Assembly: GCA_900099715.1 (NCBI GenBank)
Contig: FMTG01000002.1
Span: forward strand, 1-64,000
Length of the DNA: 64,000 nucleotides
Origin: Ruminococcaceae bacterium YRB3002
GTDB taxonomy: Bacteria; Bacillota; Clostridia; Saccharofermentanales; Saccharofermentanaceae
Reading direction: 5' to 3'
The position numbers and the translations under genes were made by a program. The first letter of the stretch is position 1; each line of letters begins with the position of its first letter. This document shows positions 53,013 through 60,844 of the stretch, one piece after another. The notes below the pieces were generated by a model, which searched no databases, was not told the DNA's origin, and saw only the letters and a list, made by a program, of their open reading frames with translations.

Positions 53013-56000
53013 ATGGATTTAAAAAACTCTAACGAAGGCTTTTGGCCATATGAATCCTTTGACTATATTTTCGCTGATAAAGAACAGCCGGAGTTTGGCA
53101 GGGTAAAGTCCCCGTTTGTAAGGAATCTTGCCACCTGGAGATTTATGCTGGCACCTAGTGAGCAGGAGATGCCCTTCGGATTTGAGTCACCCTCGTTCGA
53201 TGATTCTGACTGGGATCTCATCAACTGCCCGTCCACCTGGCAGACAGAAGGATACGGGCTGCCCAGCTACCTGCTGTACAATTACCCTGAGACGCTGGAA
53301 CAGGATTCCGAACGACGCATCGAGAGTATCTCGGACAAGTATCTGCTGAAGTCAACGGATGGTGACGATGATGAGATCGGCATCTACAGAACAAGCCTTG
53401 TATTCAAGGCTGAGGATATCAACAGAGCCATTTATCTTGAGATGTCCGGTATCTGCGGCAGATTTGCAGTCTATGTAAACAGCAGGCTGGTCCTTGAGTC
53501 TCATGCTGTCAACACACCTAAGAGGCTCCTTCTGTCCGACAACGTCCACGAGGGCCTCAACCATATCGTTATCGCTGTGTACAGGTATGACAGATCCTCA
53601 AGCGGACACATCATCAATGATTACATGAACTTTGGTTTCTCCGGTATATTCAGGCCGATCTATATCGTAGAAGAATCACTGCTGGAGATCAACGACCTTC
53701 ATATCCAGACGGAGAACCTTCCGGAGGCATATCTTACGGAGATAGCCAATATCAATCTTCCTGTCGCCAAAGACAGACAGCCTAAGATCCCGCGCGGGAA
53801 TTATATGGTGAAGATCGATTTCGAGATGGTGAATCACACGGATATTTACATCCCGTACACGGTGAACGTGTCTGTTATCGAAGCCCGTCACGAGTATGAT
53901 CCGTATAACCTGCCTTATGTGAAGATAAGAAATCAGCAGGGCGAGTTTAAGGGCGTGCTGGAGTCCAATTCCACGGGGCGTGTCGAAGGCGAGATAATGG
54001 TGCTGGACGTAGGTATGTGGTCTGATGCCACGCCCATTCAGTATGATCTGATAATCGAGCTTCTTGATCAGGAGGGAGCTGTTATCTGTGCCAAGAGGAG
54101 AAGATTCGGGTTCAGGTCAGTATCCGTTGTTCAGGACAAGATCAATATTAATGACAGAAGAGTTACCGTGAAGGCTGTCAGGTATTTCGAATTTGATGCC
54201 AAGGGCGGTATTACGATACCGCGTAATGTTGCAAGACATGACATCATACTGATGAAGAGAGCAGGGATCAACTGCCTGTTCTGTTCAGGCCTGCCGGCAT
54301 CCGACGAGGTTCTTGACCTTGCCGATCAGTACGGAATGTACGTTGTCATCCTGGGAACGCCGAGGGTCATGGAGGATGCTGTATCAAGTCTTATGAATCA
54401 CCCTTCTGTTATAATGTGGGGTATCTCCGATTATAAGTACGATGTTTCTGCTGCACTTGAAGTAAAGCAGGCCGCTAAGAAGACAGATCCCACGAGACCG
54501 TGGTACTGCAATGCTGACCTTGATGGAAAGGTATCTGACATGCTGCCGTTTGAGGGAGAGTCAGGTGCCATATTCGGACCATGGCAGGATCTGTGTCTTG
54601 ACCGCAAGGAGATATTTGCCAAGAATAAGAGCGAGAAGAATCTGTTTGAGACGATACCCGGAAGAACAAGATTCGCAGACGACGGCGCAGATTATAAATG
54701 GATCCATCATGCGGATCTCGTCGGCGGAAAGCACCGTGCGGACAGCAGTATCGGACAGGGCATAGTTGATGTTTTGCGCAATCCTCATCCCATATATCTG
54801 GATATCAGGCAGCAGTGCAATGATCTTCAGATCTTTACTAACGAGGGTGACCCCACGAATCTGACACTCAGGAACACCAATCCGTTTGCATATTCTGAGG
54901 AGATGGAACTCGAATGGAGGATCCTGCTTGGCGGCAAGAAACTCATGAGCGGGCGTGGTCTCATCGGTGAGATAGAACCGTACGGAACCAAGACCTTGAG
55001 ATTCCCCATCAAGTTTGAGCAGTTCGCTGTACCCGGATGGGCAAAGGGAAAGCAGGATTTTATAGAATTATACATGACTGCACTTTCTCAGGAACTGATC
55101 TTCGATATATCGCTCAAACTCGAGAAAGATACATATTATGCCAGCAAGGGCTTTGAGATGGCTTTCTTCCAGGAAGTCATCATGTCAAAGGTTGCTCCCC
55201 CGGTATCAACAGACGAGGGTATGAGAACCGCCGCTCTTGAGGCAGGATCATCGGCTGGGCAGCCCCGGGCGGCTCTTCCCGCTCCGGAGGGCGCAGAGGC
55301 TGTAAATACTGATATTGCTGTAAGGATCGCAGATGTCGAGGAGAGTCATCTTGTTCCCGAGACTGTTGATTCTGAGATAGCGGTATCTGATGAACTCAGC
55401 GTGGAGGAGCTCAGGGAACCCAATTCCGTGTCAGCCATGCCGACAAACATCTTTGTGGGCAATGATATGTTCCGCGTAGGATTCTCGCGCCGTAAGGGTT
55501 CTGTAAATGCCATCATGATCGACGGATTTAACTTCCTTAACGGTACATTCATGCCGAGCTTCTACAGGTGTCCGTCCAACATTGACAGAACAGACCGTAA
55601 TTTTGTGCTCGCGAAGACGGTGTTCTCCAAGGAGTCCGACTATGAGGAGATACAGGAGTCTCTGGAGTTTAAGAGATGCGAATACAGCATGAAGGACGGC
55701 GTGTTCGGGTTTATTGCGTACTACGGGTCTTTCGCGATGAAGGGTGATGTCATCATGTATTATGAGGTGGCAAGGCCAGGAGTCCTGAAGGTAACGCTGG
55801 ATTTCACGCCTAAATATGACATGGTCAGGTATGGTGTCAGATTCCCGCTCGTCAAGGACGAGACAGTCTGCACATGGTATGGCAGAGGCCCGGGCGAGTC
55901 ATATTACGATCGTAAAAACGCAACAAAGCTCGGTCTGTTTGCTGCCGAGACTGACAAGATGTATCACGCATATGCCAGACCTGCAGAAAACTCCGCACAT

Positions 56001-56288
56001 GCGGATACACTGGTGGTCAAGATATCAAACACAGAAGGATCGGGATTCCTTCTGAGACGTGCCGGCGATGCCAGGTTCGACTTTACGGTGCTTCCCTTTA
56101 CGCCGGAACAGATGAATGAGTATCTGCATGAGGAGCAGCTGATGAAGAATGACTTCTGCGAGCTGTTTGCAGACTTCTGCTCCAAGGAAATCGAGCGTAC
56201 CGAGAACAACCTTTCTGCGCTGCCGCTTAAGAAAAACGTGCACTACCGTGACTCGTTCCTGTTTGAGATGAGGGGCAAGGACGATTGA
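53013..56288 (+). CDS. LacZ-like GH2 protein lacking catalytic residues
   Basis: 1091 residues in the beta-galactosidase order: jelly-roll domain (about 30-215; DDSDWDLINCPSTWQTEGYG), Ig-like domain, a shortened TIM-barrel (about 370-600) and a C-terminal Bgal_small_N-like domain (about 810-1080; WYGRGPGESYYDRK). The acid/base Glu of LacZ (SLGNESG after HPSVIIW) is missing: HPSVIMWGISDYK at 463-475. The nucleophile segment (CEYAHAMGN) is absent, and PQENG reads PAENS. A roughly 90-residue acidic insert (about 730-805) precedes the last domain. So it probably binds rather than cuts carbohydrate. GGAGGG precedes the ATG. HAD gene overlaps its stop. Confidence 0.85.
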   Translation: MDLKNSNEGFWPYESFDYIFADKEQPEFGRVKSPFVRNLATWRFMLAPSEQEMPFGFESPSFDDSDWDLINCPSTWQTEGYGLPSYLLYNYPETLEQDSERRIESISDKYLLKSTDGDDDEIGIYRTSLVFKAEDINRAIYLEMSGICGRFAVYVNSRLVLESHAVNTPKRLLLSDNVHEGLNHIVIAVYRYDRSSSGHIINDYMNFGFSGIFRPIYIVEESLLEINDLHIQTENLPEAYLTEIANINLPVAKDRQPKIPRGNYMVKIDFEMVNHTDIYIPYTVNVSVIEARHEYDPYNLPYVKIRNQQGEFKGVLESNSTGRVEGEIMVLDVGMWSDATPIQYDLIIELLDQEGAVICAKRRRFGFRSVSVVQDKININDRRVTVKAVRYFEFDAKGGITIPRNVARHDIILMKRAGINCLFCSGLPASDEVLDLADQYGMYVVILGTPRVMEDAVSSLMNHPSVIMWGISDYKYDVSAALEVKQAAKKTDPTRPWYCNADLDGKVSDMLPFEGESGAIFGPWQDLCLDRKEIFAKNKSEKNLFETIPGRTRFADDGADYKWIHHADLVGGKHRADSSIGQGIVDVLRNPHPIYLDIRQQCNDLQIFTNEGDPTNLTLRNTNPFAYSEEMELEWRILLGGKKLMSGRGLIGEIEPYGTKTLRFPIKFEQFAVPGWAKGKQDFIELYMTALSQELIFDISLKLEKDTYYASKGFEMAFFQEVIMSKVAPPVSTDEGMRTAALEAGSSAGQPRAALPAPEGAEAVNTDIAVRIADVEESHLVPETVDSEIAVSDELSVEELREPNSVSAMPTNIFVGNDMFRVGFSRRKGSVNAIMIDGFNFLNGTFMPSFYRCPSNIDRTDRNFVLAKTVFSKESDYEEIQESLEFKRCEYSMKDGVFGFIAYYGSFAMKGDVIMYYEVARPGVLKVTLDFTPKYDMVRYGVRFPLVKDETVCTWYGRGPGESYYDRKNATKLGLFAAETDKMYHAYARPAENSAHADTLVVKISNTEGSGFLLRRAGDARFDFTVLPFTPEQMNEYLHEEQLMKNDFCELFADFCSKEIERTENNLSALPLKKNVHYRDSFLFEMRGKDD

Positions 56289-56935
56289 GGTATAAACTTG
56301 TAATCTTTGACCTTGACGGAACATTGCTGGCGACCGGAAATGACATCTGCCGGGCGGTGAACCGGGCATTGGAGTCCGGCGGGATCCCTCCGATCACAAT
56401 GGAACAACTGTTGTCCTATGTGGGCGACGGCTCACTCAAGCTTATCGAGAGGGCAATGGGGGCCTCAGGCTTTACATCCCCTGACCTTGTCGCGAAAGTC
56501 CACTCAGATTACAGACAGACCTATCTCGATATGTGCTGTGACACGACAGTTCCTTTCCCGGGGATCGTTGAATTGCTTGGCTGTTTGAGAGAATCAGGAG
56601 TTAAGACAGCAGTTAATACGAATAAGCCTGAAACCGCCTCTTTAAAGGTAATCGCACACTGTCTTCCGGGGATGGTAGATCTTATAGTTGCACAAAGTGA
56701 TACCGTGCCGCGCAAGCCGGATCCCTATGGTGCGCTGAAGTGCATATCTCACTTTGGATTTGATGCGTCTGAATGCTGCTATGTCGGTGATTCTGACGTG
56801 GATATCATGACCGCTTCCAATGCCGGCATCGACTGCATCAGTGTCGATTGGGGCTTCAAGACACACTCATTTCTGGAAAGCCACGACGCATCGGTTATCG
56901 TATCAACCTGTGACGAGCTGAAGGGGAAAATCTGA
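56285..56935 (+). CDS. HAD-family phosphatase (phosphoglycolate phosphatase-like)
   Basis: 216 residues. HAD motif I VIFDLDGTLLATG, motif II VNTNKPET, motif III region VPRKPDPYG and motif IV YVGDSDVDIMTAS are intact; the cap domain (about 15-80) is the C1 type of Gph/PgmB. The start is TTG at 56285, overlapping the TGA of the GH2-like gene (TTGA) with AGGGGCAAGG upstream. Likely dephosphorylates a small sugar phosphate such as phosphoglycolate; exact substrate unknown. Confidence 0.88.
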   Translation: MRYKLVIFDLDGTLLATGNDICRAVNRALESGGIPPITMEQLLSYVGDGSLKLIERAMGASGFTSPDLVAKVHSDYRQTYLDMCCDTTVPFPGIVELLGCLRESGVKTAVNTNKPETASLKVIAHCLPGMVDLIVAQSDTVPRKPDPYGALKCISHFGFDASECCYVGDSDVDIMTASNAGIDCISVDWGFKTHSFLESHDASVIVSTCDELKGKI

Positions 56936-56963
56936 AAAAGCAGCAGGTTATCATACGACGCAA

Positions 56964-56998
56964 ATATGACCGCGCCCGATGGACGCGGTCATATATAT
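56964..56998. terminator. Terminator between the HAD gene and ddh
   Basis: An 11-bp perfect stem (atatgaccgcg 56964-56974, cgcggtcatat 56984-56994) with AT-rich tails on both sides, suited to both converging genes. Confidence 0.85.
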
Positions 56999-57026
56999 TA
57001 AAGATAAAAGTTGTTTTAGAGCAGTA

Positions 57027-58013
57027 TTACAGCAGATGAGCTCTGATGTCGTAAGCGCTGAGTATCGACAGCTGGGCAGGAGCAATGTCAAATACGGTCT
57101 TGCATCCGATATCGCCTGCGGCGTTCATGCGGTGGATAGCACGGGCGTAGGCAACGAGGACGCTGCCTGTGAACTCTGGGTTGGAATCGAGCTTGAGGCT
57201 GTATTCGATCAGATGTCTTGAATCTTTGTCAAATCCTGTAACGCCGCTTCTGAAAACGAATCCGCCGTGGTTCATTCCGGAGTGGTCACGGTTGAAGATC
57301 TCCTCGGAAATGAAGTTTACGGTTGTGTCGTAATCTGCAAAGTAGTTGGGCATTGTCTTGATAGCGTTCTCGATGAATGCCGTATCTGCATCTTCCTCGG
57401 GAACAACGTAGCAGACTCTCTTGTGCTTCTGGCGTGTGGTGAGATTGGGGTTGCGTCCTGATCTTACAGCCTCGAGAGCGCTGTCGATCGGGATCGTGTA
57501 CTGCTTGCCGTTCTTGACGCCGGGAATCCTTCTGATGGCATCAGAGTGACCCTGCGATACGCCCTCACCCCAGAATGTATAATCCTTACCTTCGGGGAGG
57601 ATGCAGTTGGCATAGAGACGCTGAACCGAGAACATTCCGGGATCCCAGCCGCAGGATATGAGTGATGTTGTTCCCGCTTCCCGGCAGGCTGCATCTACGT
57701 TGTCGAAATGAATGGGGATATTGGCATGCGTATCGAAACTGTCGATGCAGTTGAACATCTTTGAATACATCGGAGTCATCTCGGGCAGGTCTGTTGCGGA
57801 GCCGCCGCAGATGATCATGACATCGATCTTGTCCTTGAAATTCTCAACATCGTTGACGCTGAGAACCGGTACGCCGCTCGTCTTGATCTTGACGGAGGAC
57901 GGATCTCTTCTTGTGAATACAGCGGTGAGCTGCATGTCGGGGTTTTGCCTGATGGCAGATTCAACACCTTTGGCAAGGTTGCCGTAGCCGATGATACCAA
58001 TTCTTGTAGTCAT
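57027..58013 (-). CDS. ddh: Meso-diaminopimelate D-dehydrogenase
   Basis: 328 residues from ATG 58013, seven bases after AGGAGG. One-step NADPH-dependent amination of tetrahydrodipicolinate to meso-diaminopimelate, feeding lysine and peptidoglycan synthesis. Signatures: N-terminal RIGIIGYGNLAKGVE, IICGGSATDLPEM, SFDTHANIPIHF, SCGWDPGMFSVQRLYA and WGEGVSQGHSDAIRRIPGV. Length and motifs match Corynebacterium/clostridial Ddh. Divergent from bioY, with the promoter region between. Confidence 0.96.
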   Translation of the reverse strand: MTTRIGIIGYGNLAKGVESAIRQNPDMQLTAVFTRRDPSSVKIKTSGVPVLSVNDVENFKDKIDVMIICGGSATDLPEMTPMYSKMFNCIDSFDTHANIPIHFDNVDAACREAGTTSLISCGWDPGMFSVQRLYANCILPEGKDYTFWGEGVSQGHSDAIRRIPGVKNGKQYTIPIDSALEAVRSGRNPNLTTRQKHKRVCYVVPEEDADTAFIENAIKTMPNYFADYDTTVNFISEEIFNRDHSGMNHGGFVFRSGVTGFDKDSRHLIEYSLKLDSNPEFTGSVLVAYARAIHRMNAAGDIGCKTVFDIAPAQLSILSAYDIRAHLL

Positions 58014-58059
58014 AGTTAACCCTCCTAAAAATATATCGCAAATATTATAGATTATTTCA

Positions 58060-58087
58060 TTGATTATTTCAAAAATTGACATATAAT
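58060..58087 (+). promoter_or_regulatory. bioY promoter
   Basis: TTGATT (58060-58065) and perfect TATAAT (58082-58087), 16-base spacing; transcription would begin inside the adjoining operator. Confidence 0.6.
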
Positions 58088-58091
58088 GCGA

Positions 58092-58122
58092 TTGTAAAGT
58101 AGATGAGTGTGGAGGTTTACAA
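58092..58122 (+). promoter_or_regulatory. BirA-type biotin operator
   Basis: Half-sites TTGTAAAGT (58092-58100) and GGTTTACAA (58114-58122) form an inverted repeat 13 bases apart, matching the known BirA pattern TTGTAAACC-N-GGTTTACAA. The right half overlaps the GGAGG of bioY. It should make bioY repressed when biotin is plentiful. Confidence 0.8.
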
Positions 58123-58124
58123 TC

Positions 58125-58703
58125 GTGTCAGTCACCCGGCAGGCAACATACGATCTTGTTCTTGAGGCCATAGGCGCGGCGATCATCGTTGTCGGATCCT
58201 TTATTTCCGTCAATTTGTCTGCCGTTCCTTTCACACTTCAGACACTGGCGGTTATGGCAGTCCTCATGACGCTCGGAGGGAAGAGGGGAACCATCTCGAT
58301 CATCTGTTATCTGTTGATGGGAACTGTGGGACTTCCTGTTTTCGCGGGGATGAAGGGCGGACCATATGTGATACTGGGTCCTACAGGAGGCTTTCTGGCG
58401 GGTTTTATCCTGGTCGGGTTTATTTACTGGGTGACTTCCGACAGGTGGTTCAGAATAGATGAATTGCCAAGGATCAGGAGGATTGCGGCCAAAACGGTGT
58501 TGTCTATAGTTTGTCTTGCTGTGCTGTATGCTGTGGGTGTTGTATGGTTTATGTACATCTACGCCCATGAGACAGGGGAGATAGGACTCGCAAGTGCTGT
58601 GTCATTATGCGTTGTTCCCTTCATACTTCCGGATATAGCCAAGCTCATTGCTGCTGTTGCCATCAGTGAAGCATGCCGGAAGATAGTTAAGGCAAAAATC
58701 TGA
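58125..58703 (+). CDS. bioY: Biotin transporter substrate-binding subunit BioY
   Basis: 192 residues from GTG 58125, nine bases after GGAGG. The S component of an ECF transporter. Signatures: IGAAIIVVGSFISVNLSAVPFTLQTLAVMAVLMTLGGKRG in parts, YLLMGTVGLPVFAGMKGGP and GPTGGFLAGFILVGFIYW. The general ECF module (EcfA/T) is not in the window. Controlled by the BirA-like operator, so the organism probably imports biotin. Confidence 0.94.
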   Translation: MSVTRQATYDLVLEAIGAAIIVVGSFISVNLSAVPFTLQTLAVMAVLMTLGGKRGTISIICYLLMGTVGLPVFAGMKGGPYVILGPTGGFLAGFILVGFIYWVTSDRWFRIDELPRIRRIAAKTVLSIVCLAVLYAVGVVWFMYIYAHETGEIGLASAVSLCVVPFILPDIAKLIAAVAISEACRKIVKAKI

Positions 58704-58731
58704 AAAGTAACACGTCCCTTTTTCAGTTTTT
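58700..58731 (+). terminator. bioY terminator of the GGGGAC repeat family
   Basis: ctgaaaa (58700-58706) pairs with ttttcag (58720-58726), then five Ts. The loop, read in reverse, is gggacgtgttac, close to the tRNA-Ala terminator. The stop codon TGA of bioY lies in the left arm. Confidence 0.85.
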
Positions 58732-58745
58732 AGTATAATAGTGGC

Positions 58746-60764
58746 ATGGATATCGATGTAAGCAAGATAACAGGTGCCGTTAAGAGCAACTTCAGATTTG
58801 AGAAGAGGGATATTGTAAGGATCGCTGTTTGTTTCGCGGTCGCTCTTGTTGAGTTTGTTTTGCTGGCAATGCGCTATTCGGAGGCTGCGGCGGGAATAGT
58901 GCTGTTTTTTGTGCTGACGGTCCCTACGTTCAAGGTTAAGGGACAGCACAGGTTTATCCTGGATATCATCTTCCCGGTTTATTGTGGAATGTTTGTCATG
59001 TACTACTGCCAGCTGGGGGATCTTTACGGTCACGCGATGACCGATGCACTGTTCTCTTTTTGGGGGTATCTGCTTTTGCAGGACAGGCTGCTGCACGAGA
59101 TAATATTTGTCATAGCTGTTTACTATATCTTCAGGCTGTTTGCCATGTCTCCCAAGGTGGCTGCGATCTGCTGTCCTATACCTTTCATGCTGCTTTCCAT
59201 AGTGAATTATTACGTATATCAGTTCAGGGGTCACGAGCTTGTCTTTAACGATATTATGTCTGCCAAGACCGCGGCAAATGTCATGGGAAGCTACAGTTAC
59301 CCGGTCGCCGTCCCGCTGATATTTATAGTGATACCGTATGCCCTGTTCATCATGCTGTTCGTTCATATGGAAGTGGAGAAGAGTAAGATGTTCATTGCGT
59401 GGAGGGAACTGATATTTGCAGGAGCAACTGCACTGTCCGTATTCCTGTCCGGAGTCAGCGTGAACAGCTGGTTCGCTGACGGCAATCACATGTTCAGGGA
59501 ATGGGGAGATATGATGTCGGTGGCCAACGGGTATTTCCTGTCATTTGCCGAATCTGTCAGGGCTTCGATCATAACGCCTCCTTCAGGCTATTCGCAGGAT
59601 GCACTCAATACTGCACTTCGCGAAAATAACTACTCAGTTAACCACGTCCTTGCAGGCGATGACACCGCTAATATCATAGTCATCATGAGCGAATCGTATG
59701 CCGATCTGTCGATCTATGAGGACATCACGGGGAAGACGGATAATCCTGATCCCTACTGGGATACACTCAGACAGACTTGTATCAACGGCTACGCTATGTC
59801 GTCTGTATTCGGCGGTAATACGGCCAACTCGGAATTTGAGTTCCTGACGGGGCTTTCCATGGCAAACCTTCCGTCAAGTTCTATCGCATACCATTCCTAT
59901 ATCAAGGACGATATGTATTCTATCGTAAGAGCTCTCGATGACGCAGATTACGATACTTATGTTATGCATCCCTATGTGGCTGACGGGTGGAACAGGCTGA
60001 CAGTATATCCGCTTCTGGGATTCCAGAAGATGATGTTCATAGATGATTTCGAATATACCAATGATGATCTGATCTGCGGCAAGGTATCTGACAGATGCGC
60101 TTACGAGAATATGCTGAGAGTCCTTGACGAACATGACAAGACCAGCGGCAATAAGACATTTACATACCTGATAACCATGCAGAATCATGGAGGATACTAT
60201 TACGAAGACTATGAGCCTGATACTTATACTACGGTATTCGGCGATTATCAGAATAAGGAATTCAATTCGTTCATGACGCTGATCAACGAGAGTGACAAGG
60301 CGCTTGAGTATCTGCTGGATGAACTGAGCGCCCGGGATGAGAAGTATGTAGTTCTTATATTTGGAGACCACCAGCCGGAACTCAGTCTCACGGATCCCAA
60401 TGATTACGTTGCCGCCGGCAGAGCGTGGGTCGTGCCGTATCTCCTGTGGACTAATTATGATCTGACAGAAGAGCAGAGGGCCGGCATCGGAGGTACGGGG
60501 AATTTCACGAGCCTTAATTATCTCGGCATAGATGCACTCAAGGCCGCCGGCTTCGAGCTTAATCCGTATTACAGGCTTATAGATGATGTCAGGGTAAAAG
60601 TTCCCATGATGAACAGTGCAGGGTATATCGATCAGGATGGCGGCGTTTATCCTGACGGAGCGGAGACCGGCAAGGGTGAGGTAGATAAGATAATGAAACT
60701 TTATGAGTATCTTGAGTATAATATCCTTTTCGACGGGGGCAATAATGAGCTTCTTAAGAATTGA
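58746..60764 (+). CDS. Lipoteichoic-acid-synthase-like sulfatase-fold membrane protein (first copy)
   Basis: 672 residues. Five or six N-terminal helices (about 20-245) and an extracellular alkaline-phosphatase-type domain from about 300. Metal and catalytic residues as in LtaS: Glu316 (IMSES), Thr359 nucleophile (GGNTANSEFEFLTG), and Asp541-His542 (FGDHQP). The enzymes transfer glycerol phosphate from phosphatidylglycerol onto a growing chain or onto a glycolipid, or modify glycans with phosphoglycerol. No ribosome site precedes the ATG; a TATAAT ends seven bases before it, so the message may be leaderless. A paralogue follows. Confidence 0.9.
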   Translation: MDIDVSKITGAVKSNFRFEKRDIVRIAVCFAVALVEFVLLAMRYSEAAAGIVLFFVLTVPTFKVKGQHRFILDIIFPVYCGMFVMYYCQLGDLYGHAMTDALFSFWGYLLLQDRLLHEIIFVIAVYYIFRLFAMSPKVAAICCPIPFMLLSIVNYYVYQFRGHELVFNDIMSAKTAANVMGSYSYPVAVPLIFIVIPYALFIMLFVHMEVEKSKMFIAWRELIFAGATALSVFLSGVSVNSWFADGNHMFREWGDMMSVANGYFLSFAESVRASIITPPSGYSQDALNTALRENNYSVNHVLAGDDTANIIVIMSESYADLSIYEDITGKTDNPDPYWDTLRQTCINGYAMSSVFGGNTANSEFEFLTGLSMANLPSSSIAYHSYIKDDMYSIVRALDDADYDTYVMHPYVADGWNRLTVYPLLGFQKMMFIDDFEYTNDDLICGKVSDRCAYENMLRVLDEHDKTSGNKTFTYLITMQNHGGYYYEDYEPDTYTTVFGDYQNKEFNSFMTLINESDKALEYLLDELSARDEKYVVLIFGDHQPELSLTDPNDYVAAGRAWVVPYLLWTNYDLTEEQRAGIGGTGNFTSLNYLGIDALKAAGFELNPYYRLIDDVRVKVPMMNSAGYIDQDGGVYPDGAETGKGEVDKIMKLYEYLEYNILFDGGNNELLKN

Positions 60765-60844
60765 TTAAGATTAAGGAACAGGCTTTTGCATATCGCGAAA
60801 ATGTGTATAATTAACACGTAATTCGGAAATAAGAGGTGTAAGAA

